A DNA stretch of 64,000 nt from Nevskia sp. (GTDB lineage Bacteria > Pseudomonadota > Gammaproteobacteria > Nevskiales > Nevskiaceae). A program made the position numbers and the translations under genes. The stretch is from contig JARLJS010000088.1 of the NCBI GenBank assembly GCA_031291075.1, forward strand, positions 29,117-93,116. The letters are read 5' to 3'. The notes beneath the pieces were generated by a model, which worked only from the letters and a program-made list of their open reading frames with translations, was not told the origin of the DNA and ran no database searches. Every line of letters begins with the position of its first letter. The stretch's first letter is position 1. Positions 18,607-26,854 of the stretch are shown here, in pieces.

Positions 18607-19374
18607 ATGAGCCAGATCACGCTGCAGGCACCGCCGGGCTACGGCGCCCTGACGCCGTTCGACCGGCAGCGCCATGCCGGCCTCGGCCTGCGCGAGGATC
18701 GCACACTGGGCTGGTGCGCCGTCCTCAACAGCGTGTTCCTCAACGCGGTGGAACTGGCGCGCGCCGCCCTCGACTACCCCATCGCCTTCGTGCGGGAGGA
18801 AAGCAGCGGCGAGTTCCTGCCGGTGGCGGTGCTGGGCCTGCGCGCCAAGGAGAACCTGTTCGTGGACCGGGAGGGCCGCTGGAGCCCGCATGCCTACATC
18901 CCGGCCTACGTACGCCGCCATCCCTTCTGCATCGCCGAGATCCCGGCGGCGGAAGGCGCCGAGCCGCAGCGGCTGGTATGCGTGCAGGAGGACCAGCTCG
19001 CGCCCTCGGCGTCCCCGTTGCTCGACAGTCGTGGCGAGGCCACGCCGACCTGGGTGCCGTTGCTGCAGCTGATCGAGGCGGTGGAGGGCGCGCGCCAGCA
19101 GACCCGCGCCTTCACCCGCCGCCTGGAGGCTTTCGGCCTGTTCACCCCCTTCGACGCCCTGGCGCTGCCGCGCGACGGCCAGCAGCTGCGGCTGCAGGGC
19201 ATGCACCGCGTCGACGAGGATCGCCTCAACGCCCTGGGCGCGCGCGAGCAGAAACTGCTGATGCGCAAAGGCGAGCTGCGCGCGGTCTACGCCCACCTGT
19301 TGTCGCTGGAAAACTTCGCCAAGCTGCTGAACCTGACCGCCGAAAAAGATGGGCGTCGAGATACGGCTCACTGA
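18607..19374 (+). CDS. SapC-family protein
   Basis: A 255-residue protein matching the SapC family: LNSVFLNAVELARAALDYPIAF near residues 40-61, EFLPVAVLGL at about 69-78, then N-L-F-V-D-x-x-G-R-W and Y-I-P-A-Y-V-R-R-H-P-F (about 96-106). SapC proteins were named from Campylobacter surface-layer loci and are often found next to surface or TonB-receptor genes; their biochemical role is not settled. No signal peptide or membrane segment is visible. It overlaps the next gene by 26 bp. The company here suggests a role in modifying or presenting the exported protein or an associated surface glycan. Confidence 0.8.
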   Translation: MSQITLQAPPGYGALTPFDRQRHAGLGLREDRTLGWCAVLNSVFLNAVELARAALDYPIAFVREESSGEFLPVAVLGLRAKENLFVDREGRWSPHAYIPAYVRRHPFCIAEIPAAEGAEPQRLVCVQEDQLAPSASPLLDSRGEATPTWVPLLQLIEAVEGARQQTRAFTRRLEAFGLFTPFDALALPRDGQQLRLQGMHRVDEDRLNALGAREQKLLMRKGELRAVYAHLLSLENFAKLLNLTAEKDGRRDTAH

Positions 19375-20437
19375 CCGCGAGCTGCCGGTCTCGCCGGTCT
19401 TCATCGACTACCTGGCCCACCTGCTCGACGGCCGTCCCTACGACGACGACGAGTGGGCCAACCAGACCTCGGAGGCGCTCAACTACGGCCTGCCCGAGCT
19501 GCAGCGCCGCGCCGAGTCCGCCGCCCCGCGGGTGATCGACGACCCGCAGGGGCGCGCCTGCATCGGCCGCGCCTACAGCCTGCTGATGGCGCTGCTCACC
19601 GGGGATTTCCAGCCGATCGCCGATCTGCAGAAAAGGTTCGATTTCGTCAACGTGGTCGGCATCCCGCGCACCGGCGGCTCCTACCTCACAGCGGAGCTGT
19701 ACCGCGCGCTGGGAATCGAGCCGCGCCACGTACCGTTCGCCCTCGCCCACGACGGTTTTCCCGAAGCCGGCCCGTTCGAGCTGGAACCGGCGGCCAACAG
19801 CTGGATCCGCAGCCTGCACACCATGGCCGAATACCTGACCATGGTGGAGCTGTTCTTCGGCGGGCGCGCGCCGCACGGCGAGCGCATCGTGGTGCCCAAG
19901 AAGCTGACCAAGGGAATCTACGCCGGCGGCTTCATCCACCGCGTGCTGGGCGATGCGGTGGAGCACATCGTGACCCTGCGCCACCCGGTGGCGGCCTGCA
20001 TATCGACCTACGAGAAGTCCGGTGGCCTGCCGGCCGACGGCCGCTTCACGGTGCGCTCCAACATCGAGGACTGGTGCCGGCGCGACCTGCTCTACACCGG
20101 CTGCGACCGCGACGAGATGGCAGCGATGGACTACTTCGACGCCTACCTGCGCTACTGGGAGCAGTACCACTACTACGCCGCCACCACCGGGCTCTCGGCC
20201 AGCCGCGGGCTGCGCGTGGTGGTCTACGGCCGCGAGCGGCTGGAAGGACTGGCGCGCAGCTTCCACGCCCGTTTCGGCAGCGCGCTGCAACCCCATGCGT
20301 TCCTGGCGGACGATACGGCACGACGGCGGCATCCGGACTGGATCGAACGCGCCCGGCCGGCACTATTGCGGGTGGCGGGGGTGTGGCAACGCGTCGGCCT
20401 GACGTTTCCCGTCGACGAAGTGGAAGAATGCTGGTGA
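19349..20437 (+). CDS. Sulfotransferase-like protein
   Basis: A 362-residue protein. VVGIPRTGGSYLTAELYRAL (about 102-121) resembles the 5'-phosphosulfate-binding loop of PAPS-dependent sulfotransferases, and IVTLRHPVAACIST (207-220) resembles the 3'-phosphate-binding motif with an R-H-P core. About 95 N-terminal residues precede the fold and show no recognised domain. No signal peptide, so action is cytoplasmic. The start overlaps sapC by 26 bp, so co-expression is likely. Family knowledge suggests transfer of sulfate to a carbohydrate or peptide acceptor; the acceptor is unknown. P-loop proteins of other activity remain possible. Confidence 0.72.
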   Translation: MGVEIRLTDRELPVSPVFIDYLAHLLDGRPYDDDEWANQTSEALNYGLPELQRRAESAAPRVIDDPQGRACIGRAYSLLMALLTGDFQPIADLQKRFDFVNVVGIPRTGGSYLTAELYRALGIEPRHVPFALAHDGFPEAGPFELEPAANSWIRSLHTMAEYLTMVELFFGGRAPHGERIVVPKKLTKGIYAGGFIHRVLGDAVEHIVTLRHPVAACISTYEKSGGLPADGRFTVRSNIEDWCRRDLLYTGCDRDEMAAMDYFDAYLRYWEQYHYYAATTGLSASRGLRVVVYGRERLEGLARSFHARFGSALQPHAFLADDTARRRHPDWIERARPALLRVAGVWQRVGLTFPVDEVEECW

Positions 20438-20471
20438 GCCGCGGCGACCGGCCGGCGGAGCGCTGAGGCGT

Positions 20472-21650
20472 ATGGCGCGCGTCCTCCTGGCCTGGGAACT
20501 GGGCGGCGGCTATGGCCACCTGGCGAAGCTGCGGCTGGTGGCGCGCGCGCTGCGCAGCGCCGGGCACGAATGCGTGTTCGCGGTGCGCCTGCTGGAGAAC
20601 GCGGCGGAGTTCCTCGAACCGGGGCTGGGCCCGGTGCTGCAGGCACCGGTGCGGCTGGGGCCTGGCCGCAACCCGGTGGACGTGCAGCTCAGCTACGCCA
20701 GCCTGCTGCACAACACCGGCTTCGACGACCCGCTCGGACTGTCCGCCCGCATCGCCGCCTGGCGCGAGCTGATGCGTGCCTTCCGCGTCGACCGGGTGCT
20801 CGCCGACCACAGTCCGATCGCCATCATCGCGGCGCGCGCCGAGGGCCTGCCCGTCGCGGCCGGAGGCAGCGGCTTCATGCTGCCGCCGCTGACGCGGCCG
20901 TTCCCATGCTTCCAGCCGTGGACGCGGGTGGACCCGGAACAACTGGTGCGCAACGAGGAACAGGTGCTGCTGGAGCTGAACTGCGCCCTGGAGCACCTGC
21001 GGCTGCCACCCTATCCCAGCCTGCAGCACATCTTCGACAGCTGCACCCGGCTGCTGCTGACCTATCCGGAGCTGGACCACTACGACATCCCGCGCAACGA
21101 GCCCTACCTGGGGGTGCCGGAGTTCTCGCACGGAGCGGCGCCGCAATGGCCGCCGGGAACGGCGCCGAAGGTGCTGGCCTACCTGCGGCCGCACCAGAAC
21201 ATCGAGGCGATGCTGCAGGCGCTCTCCGCCAGCCGGGCGCGGGTGCTGCTGCGCATCGCCGAGGTCGAGCCGGAACGCCTGCGCGGCTACCTGCGGCCAG
21301 GGCTTGCGATCGTGGGCTCCGCGGTCGACCTGCGCCGCGCCGCCGAGGAGTGCGACGCATATATCAACTATGCCGCCTACGGCAACATCGTCGACATGCT
21401 GCTCGCCGGCAAGCCCGGCGTGCTGTGGCCGGACCACCTGGAACGCTCGCTGGTGGCGCGGCGCGTGGAGCAGATGGGCGCCGCGGTGGTGGCGCCGCCG
21501 CAGGGCGGCTTCGACGCCGGCGCAGCGCTGGAGCGGGCACTGACCGATCCCGCGCTCCGCCGCGCCGCCGAGGGCTTCGCCGCGCGCTATGGCGGCTGGG
21601 ACCGCGCCGGCCTGCCGGCGCTGATGGCGCAGCGGCTGCTCGGCACCTGA
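20472..21650 (+). CDS. GT-B-fold glycosyltransferase-like protein
   Basis: A 392-residue protein with the look of UDP-sugar glycosyltransferases related to the GT1/MurG group. It starts RVLLAWELGGGYGHLAKLRL, whose G-G-G-x-G-H loop is the acceptor-side motif. A Rossmann-like core follows (DRVLADHSPIAIIAARAEGL at about 100-119), and a C-terminal donor-binding region has AYGNIVDMLLAGKPGVLWP (about 304-322) and L-E-R-S-L-V-A-R-R-V-E-Q. It lies 34 bp after the sulfotransferase gene and ends the cluster. Likely role: cytoplasmic transfer of a sugar to a small or lipid-linked acceptor. Substrate is not predictable. Confidence 0.72.
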   Translation: MARVLLAWELGGGYGHLAKLRLVARALRSAGHECVFAVRLLENAAEFLEPGLGPVLQAPVRLGPGRNPVDVQLSYASLLHNTGFDDPLGLSARIAAWRELMRAFRVDRVLADHSPIAIIAARAEGLPVAAGGSGFMLPPLTRPFPCFQPWTRVDPEQLVRNEEQVLLELNCALEHLRLPPYPSLQHIFDSCTRLLLTYPELDHYDIPRNEPYLGVPEFSHGAAPQWPPGTAPKVLAYLRPHQNIEAMLQALSASRARVLLRIAEVEPERLRGYLRPGLAIVGSAVDLRRAAEECDAYINYAAYGNIVDMLLAGKPGVLWPDHLERSLVARRVEQMGAAVVAPPQGGFDAGAALERALTDPALRRAAEGFAARYGGWDRAGLPALMAQRLLGT

Positions 21651-21686
21651 GCCCCTAGGGCCATACCACGTGGCCATCGGATCCGC

Positions 21687-22283
21687 TCAGGCCTTGCGCA
21701 CGGCGTTCCAGGCCGCGCTGGCGAACAGCCCGGCGTGCTCGGTGATGTCGCTGCTCACCTGGCCGTTGAGCCAGCGCCGCGCGTAGTCGTGCACGGGCCC
21801 CAACACCAGGGACGGCACACAGTCCGGCGGCAGCCGGCGCAGGGTGCCGGCTTTGAAATGCGGTCCGAAGAAGTCGCCGACCACCTTGGCGTAATGGTCG
21901 TTCACCTCCTGCAGCTGGGCACGGCCGGTCTGCGCAAGGCGGCTGCTCGACACGGTATAGATGAAGCGCGCCCATTCCGGGTTGGCGCTGATCCAGTCGA
22001 TCAGCGACTCGACCACGATCCTGACCCCCTGCTGAGCGGTGCCGGCCTTGCGCAGCCGCTTTTCAAGCTGCAGCAGGTTGCCGCGCAGGCCCTCGGCCAG
22101 CAGGGCGATCGCGATCCCTTCCTTGCTGGAAAAGTGATAGTAGATGCTGCCGACGCTGGCGCCGGCGCGCCGCCCGATCTCGTCGATCGGCGTCGCCTCG
22201 ATGCCGTTCTGGTTGAAACACTGCAGCGCAGTCATCAGGATGGCGCTGCGCCGATCCACCGGCCTGGCTTCTTTCTCACTCAT
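21687..22283 (-). CDS. TetR/AcrR-family transcriptional regulator
   Basis: A 198-residue protein with an N-terminal TetR helix-turn-helix (about 11-57): ILMTALQCFNQNGIEATPID, IGRRAGASVGSIYYHFSSKE. The C-terminal half is the ligand domain. It lies 59 bp downstream of an acyl-CoA dehydrogenase gene on the same strand, suggesting control of acyl-CoA metabolism. A palindrome just upstream of its start (22290-22304) resembles sites upstream of the dehydrogenase, so autoregulation and regulation of the neighbour are likely. Confidence 0.9.
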   Translation of the reverse strand: MSEKEARPVDRRSAILMTALQCFNQNGIEATPIDEIGRRAGASVGSIYYHFSSKEGIAIALLAEGLRGNLLQLEKRLRKAGTAQQGVRIVVESLIDWISANPEWARFIYTVSSSRLAQTGRAQLQEVNDHYAKVVGDFFGPHFKAGTLRRLPPDCVPSLVLGPVHDYARRWLNGQVSSDITEHAGLFASAAWNAVRKA

Positions 22284-22289
22284 GGGACC

Positions 22290-22304
22290 TAGAATACCGC
22301 TCTA
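22290..22304. promoter_or_regulatory. Predicted TetR operator upstream of the regulator gene
   Basis: TAGAATACCGCTCTA is a near-palindrome (arms TAGAAT/GCTCTA, 3-base centre) 6 bp upstream of the tetR start. It matches the pattern TAGAAY-N3-GYTCTA seen upstream of the dehydrogenase at 23503-23517. Confidence 0.5.
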
Positions 22305-22342
22305 GCCCGCCGACCGCTCCAGCACCGGGCCGGCCCCGGCGG

Positions 22343-23488
22343 CTACAAACCAAGGCTCCTGGCGATGACGTTGCGCTGGATCTCGCAGGTGCCGCCGGCG
22401 TAGAGCGCCAGCAACGACTCCCGCATCCGCCGCTGCATCGGCGTCTCGTTGAGGTAGGCTTTCGCGCCCAGCAGGCGCATCCCGTTCATTACGATCTCGT
22501 TGACGCCCTCGGCGGCGAACACCTTGGCCATGCTGACCTCCTTGATGGCCGGCAGCCCCTGCGCGATTTTCCATGCTGCCGAATAGGTCAGCAGACGCAT
22601 CGCCTCGATCCGCGTCGCCATGTCGGCGAGCTGGTGCTGGATCGCCTGGAACCGCGCCACCGGCTGCCCGAACTGCTCGCGGGTGTTGACGTAGGCGAGC
22701 GCCTCCTCGAACGCCGCCCGCGCCAGGCCCACGCAGGAAGCCGCCACCGTCAGGCGTTCCAGGCCGCCGCCGAGCATGAGGAAGGACCAGCCCTGGTTCT
22801 CGCCACCCAGGCAGGCGTCCCGCGCCACGCGCACGTCGCGGTATTCGATCCGGCAGGACGCCACGTCGTTGCCGGCGATCTTGTCCAGCGGCGTGATGGT
22901 CAGGCCCGCACTCTGCCTGGGCACGATCAGCAGGCTGGTGCCGCGGCTGGCCTTGCCTTCCGTGGCGGTGCGCGCGGCGGTGAGGATGAAGTCGGCATCC
23001 GCGGCGCCGGTGGTGTAGAGCTTGGTGCCGTTGAGCAGGTAACCGTCCGTGTCGCGGACGGCGCCGAGCTGGATGGCGGCAGCGTCCGAACCGGCCCCCG
23101 GCTCGGTGAGGGCGAAGGCGAACCGCACCCCGCCCCCGGCGATGCCGCGCACGTACCGCTGCTTCTGTTCCTCGCTGCCCGCGAGGCCGATCAGCGCGCC
23201 GCAGATGCCGTTGACGAACAGGATGTTGCTCGCGCTGGTGCTGTGGCGGGCCACCTCTTCGTTGATCACGCACAGATCGACGGTGCCGCCGCCTCCGCCG
23301 TCGTAGGCCGCGGGCAGGCAGTGGCCGAGGATACCGGCCGTCGCCATCGCCTGGTGCAGCTCGGCGGGGTAGGCGGGATGGCGGTCGCGCCGCGCCTCTC
23401 CCTCGGTCGGGCAGTGCGCCGCGCAAAAGGCGACGACCCGGTCACGCAGCGCTTCCTGTTCCTTCGAGAAATGGAAATTCATCGGCAA
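22343..23488 (-). CDS. Acyl-CoA dehydrogenase
   Basis: A 381-residue flavoprotein of standard length, oxidising an acyl-CoA to the trans-2-enoyl-CoA. FAFALTEPGAGSDAAAIQLG (about 122-141) is the flavin/substrate signature. The C-terminal helical domain carries LLTYSAAWKIA, VFAAEGVNEIVMNGMRLLGA and GTCEIQRNVIARSLGL; the EIQRN segment matches the second ACAD signature. It starts below a set of palindromes (23503-23530) and is followed by the tetR gene. Substrate chain length is not evident. Confidence 0.92.
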   Translation of the reverse strand: MPMNFHFSKEQEALRDRVVAFCAAHCPTEGEARRDRHPAYPAELHQAMATAGILGHCLPAAYDGGGGGTVDLCVINEEVARHSTSASNILFVNGICGALIGLAGSEEQKQRYVRGIAGGGVRFAFALTEPGAGSDAAAIQLGAVRDTDGYLLNGTKLYTTGAADADFILTAARTATEGKASRGTSLLIVPRQSAGLTITPLDKIAGNDVASCRIEYRDVRVARDACLGGENQGWSFLMLGGGLERLTVAASCVGLARAAFEEALAYVNTREQFGQPVARFQAIQHQLADMATRIEAMRLLTYSAAWKIAQGLPAIKEVSMAKVFAAEGVNEIVMNGMRLLGAKAYLNETPMQRRMRESLLALYAGGTCEIQRNVIARSLGL

Positions 23489-23502
23489 GTCCTCGCTGAA
23501 TA

Positions 23503-23530
23503 GAACGATGTTCTAGAGTATCGTTCTACT
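23503..23530. promoter_or_regulatory. Double palindrome, predicted TetR operator/promoter of the acyl-CoA dehydrogenase gene
   Basis: TAGAACGATGTTCTA (23503-23517) is a perfect 6-bp-arm palindrome with a 3-base centre. It overlaps TAGAGTATCGTTCTA (23516-23530), a second imperfect copy. Read together, TAGAACGAT (23503-23511) and ATCGTTCTA (23522-23530) form a 9-bp inverted repeat. It lies 14 bp upstream of the dehydrogenase start. Confidence 0.6.
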
Positions 23531-23699
23531 CAAAGCGCGCAGTCAACCCGCCGCCGGGGACAGTCCGCGACGCGGCCGCCGGCCGCGATCCCGGCCGCCC
23601 GGAGTGATGGGATGTCTCGTTAACTTTCCCGCGGGTCGCCCGTCTTGGGCCGGCGGCGCCGGCGCGAGGACGGGCGCGGGGCGGCGTTTCAGCCGCTGC

Positions 23700-24866
23700 T
23701 CAAAGAGCCTGCCGGGCCAGCCAGCCCTTCAACGGCCCGAGCCGGTCCACCGCTTCCAGGCCCAGGCCCAGCGCCGCCTTCAGCCCCGGCAGACGCAGGC
23801 GGAAGGCGCGGTACAGGCTGTCGGTGAGCGCGAGCATCTCCACGTTCTGTGCCTTGCGCGCACGGCCATAGCGCTGCAGGTTGCGCAGGCTGTAGGGGTC
23901 GCGTCCCGCCTCGCGCGCCTCCGCCAGGGTCGCGCCAAGCTGCGCGACGTCGGCAAAGCCGAGGTTGACGCCCTGCCCGGCCAGCGGGTGCACGGTGTGG
24001 GCGGCGTCGCCCACCAGCACCAGGCCGGGCCGCACGTACTCGGTGGCGTGCTGCAGCCGCAGCGGGAAGGAGATGCGCCGGGTCACCGCGGTCACTTCGC
24101 CCAGCGCGTATTCCGCGGCGGCGCCGAGACGGGTCATGAAGGCCGCGTCGTCCAGCGCCAGCAGCTCGGCGGCCAGCGGTTGCTCCGCCGACCAGACGAT
24201 GGAGCAGCGGCCGTCGGCCAGCGGCAGGAAGGCCAGCGGGCCGGTGCCGAGGAAGCGCTGCCAGGCGGTGGCCTCATGGGGCCTGCCGGTCTGCACATGA
24301 CAGACGATGGCATGGTGGGCATAGGCCCAGCCCACCGTGTCGATGCCGGCCAGCGCACGCAGCTGCGAGTCGGCGCCGTCCGCCGCCACCACCAGCCGGG
24401 CCCGCAGCTCGCGGCCGTCGGCCAGGCGCAGCACGCTTTCCGGCGCGCCGAATTCAGCCGAAGCGATGGTGGCGTGCTCGAAGCGCGCGATGTCGCCCAG
24501 GCGCCGCCACAGCACGTCCAGGATGAGGCCGTGCTCGACGATCCAGCCCAGCTCGCTGCGCCCAACGTCGGCGGCGCCGAAACGCAGCGCGTGCGCGGGA
24601 TCGCGCTCCCACACGCGCATCGACACGTACGGCGACACGCGCCGGGCCGCGATCTCCGGCCAGGCGCCCAGCGCGTCGAGCAACTGCATGGAAGCCGGCG
24701 AGGTGGCGTAGACGCGCAGGTCGTAGTCGGCCGGGTCGTGCGCCGGCGGCGCGCCGCCGCGCTCCAGCAGCGCCACCGCGCAGCCCTGCCCACGCAGCGC
24801 CAGCGCCGCGGCGGCGCCCACCGGGCCGCCGCCCACCACGATCGCGTCGAAGCGCAGCGAGGTCAT
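23700..24866 (-). CDS. FAD-dependent 2-octaprenylphenol-type hydroxylase, UbiI/VisC-like
   Basis: A 388-residue UbiH/UbiF/VisC/COQ6-family monooxygenase. The FAD Rossmann motif AIVVGGGPVGAAAALAL is at about 8-24, the D-G motif AADGADSQLRAL at about 160-171, and the GDAAHTVHPLAGQGVNLG ribityl-binding motif at about 284-301. SPYVSMRVWE, ELGWIVEHGLI and the C-terminal DRLGPLKGWLARQAL resemble UbiI (VisC), which hydroxylates the ubiquinone ring at C5, more than UbiH. It follows pepP by 22 bp in the conserved ygfB-pepP-ubi operon. In E. coli both ubiH and ubiI follow pepP; only one gene is present here. Confidence 0.85.
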   Translation of the reverse strand: MTSLRFDAIVVGGGPVGAAAALALRGQGCAVALLERGGAPPAHDPADYDLRVYATSPASMQLLDALGAWPEIAARRVSPYVSMRVWERDPAHALRFGAADVGRSELGWIVEHGLILDVLWRRLGDIARFEHATIASAEFGAPESVLRLADGRELRARLVVAADGADSQLRALAGIDTVGWAYAHHAIVCHVQTGRPHEATAWQRFLGTGPLAFLPLADGRCSIVWSAEQPLAAELLALDDAAFMTRLGAAAEYALGEVTAVTRRISFPLRLQHATEYVRPGLVLVGDAAHTVHPLAGQGVNLGFADVAQLGATLAEAREAGRDPYSLRNLQRYGRARKAQNVEMLALTDSLYRAFRLRLPGLKAALGLGLEAVDRLGPLKGWLARQAL

Positions 24867-24888
24867 GCGCCGCAGAGGTTCCCTGGCG

Positions 24889-26211
24889 TCAAGAGGCCAT
24901 CAGCGCTTCAATGTCGGCAACCCGCTTGGGCACGCCGCCGGTCAGCACCTCGGGACCGCGCTCGGTGATCAGCACGTCGTCCTCGATGCGGATGCCGATG
25001 CCGAGAAAGCGCGGGTCCACGCCCTCGCTGTCCGGCGCGATGTACAGGCCCGGCTCCACCGTCATCACCATGCCGGGGACGAACGGCCGCGGCTGGCCGT
25101 CGAGTTTGTAGCGGCCGACGTCGTGCACGTCCAGGCCCAGCCAGTGGCCGGTGCCGTGCATGTAGAAGCGGCGGTGCTGCTCGGTCTTGATCAACTCGTC
25201 GGGGTCGCCCTTGAGCAGGCCCAGCGCCACCATACCCTCGGTCAGCACGCGGGTCGCCACCTCGTGCGGGCGGCCGGAGGAATTGCCGGGGCGCAGCTCG
25301 GCGATGGCGGCGAGCTGCGCCGCCAGCACCACCTCGTACACCGCCTTCTGCGCGCCGCTGAACCTGCCGTTCACCGGGAAGCTGCGGGTGATGTCGGCGG
25401 TGTAGCCGTGGTACTCGCCGCCGGCGTCGATCAGCAGCAAGTCGCCGTCGCGGAGCTGCGCCTCGTTTTCCTTGTAGTGCAGGATGCAGGAATTGTGGCC
25501 GCCGCCGACGATGGAACCGTAGCCCGGCTCCATCTGGTGATTCTCGAACTCGTTGTGGATCTCCGCCGCCACCTGCCATTCCCAGCGACCGGGCGTGGTG
25601 CTGCGCATGGCGCGCACGTGCGCGCGCGCCGACACCCCGCAGGCGTGCCGCAGCAGCGCCAGCTCCGCCTCGGTCTTGACCAGGCGCAGCTCGTGCAGGC
25701 TGGTGTCCAGCGAGACGAACTCGGTCGGCGCGGCCGGCCCGCGCCGCGACACCTCGCGAATCTCGCGCACGCAGGCGGTGATGCGCACATCCCACTCCGG
25801 GTGCTCGCCCAGGGTGTAGTAGACCTTGCCGCGGCCGGCCAGCAGGCCCGGCAGCATGTTGGCCAGATCCCCGACGACGAAAGCCTGGTCGGCGCCGTAA
25901 TCGGCCACCGCCCCTTCCGGGCCGGCGCGGCGGCCGTCCCAGATCTCGCGTTCCTTGTTGCGCTCGCGCACGAACAGCAGGAAGGCGCCCTCGGCCCGGC
26001 CCGGCGCCAGCACCGCCATCGCCTCCGGCTCGTTGAAGCCGGTGAGGTACCAGAAATCGGAGTCCTGCCGGAACTTGTAGTGCACGTCGCGGTTGCGCAC
26101 CACCTCCCGCGCGGCGGGGATGATGGCCACGCCGTCGCGGCCGATCGCCTCCATCAGGCGCGCGCGCCGGAGCGCCAGTTCCTTGAGTTCGGCGGCAGCG
26201 GGTGCAGGCAT
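24889..26211 (-). CDS. pepP: Xaa-Pro aminopeptidase P
   Basis: A 440-residue M24B metallopeptidase removing N-terminal residues that precede proline. The N-terminal creatinase-like domain covers about 1-170. The pita-bread catalytic domain holds the metal ligands: LLIDAGGEYHGYTADITRSF (two aspartates, about 257-276), HGTGHWLGLDVHDVG (His, about 350-364), a V-E-P-G-L-Y glutamate and the final I-R-I-E-D-D glutamate. Length and order match E. coli PepP. It is 10 bp downstream of ygfB and 22 bp upstream of the ubi hydroxylase gene. Confidence 0.94.
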   Translation of the reverse strand: MPAPAAAELKELALRRARLMEAIGRDGVAIIPAAREVVRNRDVHYKFRQDSDFWYLTGFNEPEAMAVLAPGRAEGAFLLFVRERNKEREIWDGRRAGPEGAVADYGADQAFVVGDLANMLPGLLAGRGKVYYTLGEHPEWDVRITACVREIREVSRRGPAAPTEFVSLDTSLHELRLVKTEAELALLRHACGVSARAHVRAMRSTTPGRWEWQVAAEIHNEFENHQMEPGYGSIVGGGHNSCILHYKENEAQLRDGDLLLIDAGGEYHGYTADITRSFPVNGRFSGAQKAVYEVVLAAQLAAIAELRPGNSSGRPHEVATRVLTEGMVALGLLKGDPDELIKTEQHRRFYMHGTGHWLGLDVHDVGRYKLDGQPRPFVPGMVMTVEPGLYIAPDSEGVDPRFLGIGIRIEDDVLITERGPEVLTGGVPKRVADIEALMAS

Positions 26212-26221
26212 GGCGGAAAGC

Positions 26222-26791
26222 TCAGTGCAGGGTCGTCGAATGCGCCACGGCAGCGGGCGGGCGCGGGTGCAGTTCCATGTAGATCAGCTGGGCGCCGACG
26301 CGGATGTACTCCACCAGCTCGGCGTAGGCGCCTTCCTCGACCTCGAGGTCATCGCCGGATTCCAGCGAGGCGCGGGTGAACTGGGTGAAGTCCTTGATGA
26401 TCTCGCGCACCTCGTCGGAGCACTCGCGCAGCTCCAACTCGATGCGCCCGGCGAGGCCGTAGAGGAAGCCCTCGCACCAGGCACCGAGGGCGCGGGCCCG
26501 CTCGGCCAGGCTGACGTCGTCCTCCGGCAGCAGCGGCATGAAGCCGGTCTGCATGTCGGCCAGGGCGAAGACGGCCTGCTCGCAGAGCCGGCGCAGCTCG
26601 GCCACGGCGGCGCCGTCCGGCTGCACTTCCTCCTCGTCCAGCAGTTCCACCGGGTCGATTTCCTCCGGCTTCTGCCGGCACAGGGCGCCGCACAGGGCAC
26701 CGTGGTAGCCGGACGCCTCATCGGCGTAGCCAAGGCTGGACAGGACGCCGGCAAGGTCTTCGTAGTGCAGCATCGATGACGACATGTTCAT
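26222..26791 (-). CDS. ygfB: UPF0149 family protein YgfB
   Basis: A 189-residue acidic protein of the YgfB/YecA (UPF0149) family. ALCGALCR (about 32-39), W-C-E-G-F-L-Y-G-L and the C-terminal Y-A-E-L-V-E-Y-I-R-V-G motif are typical. The molecular role was long unknown; in Pseudomonas a YgfB homologue modulates expression of ampDh3, which may not carry over. It leads the operon with pepP. Two starts are possible (26791, or the next Met 3 codons in). It is divergent from argA with 63 bp between starts. Confidence 0.9.
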   Translation of the reverse strand: MNMSSSMLHYEDLAGVLSSLGYADEASGYHGALCGALCRQKPEEIDPVELLDEEEVQPDGAAVAELRRLCEQAVFALADMQTGFMPLLPEDDVSLAERARALGAWCEGFLYGLAGRIELELRECSDEVREIIKDFTQFTRASLESGDDLEVEEGAYAELVEYIRVGAQLIYMELHPRPPAAVAHSTTLH

Positions 26792-26854
26792 AGTATACCT
26801 CCGGCCGCCCGCCGCACGGGCGGGCCGGCCGGCACTGGCTTAAAATCCCCGGCA

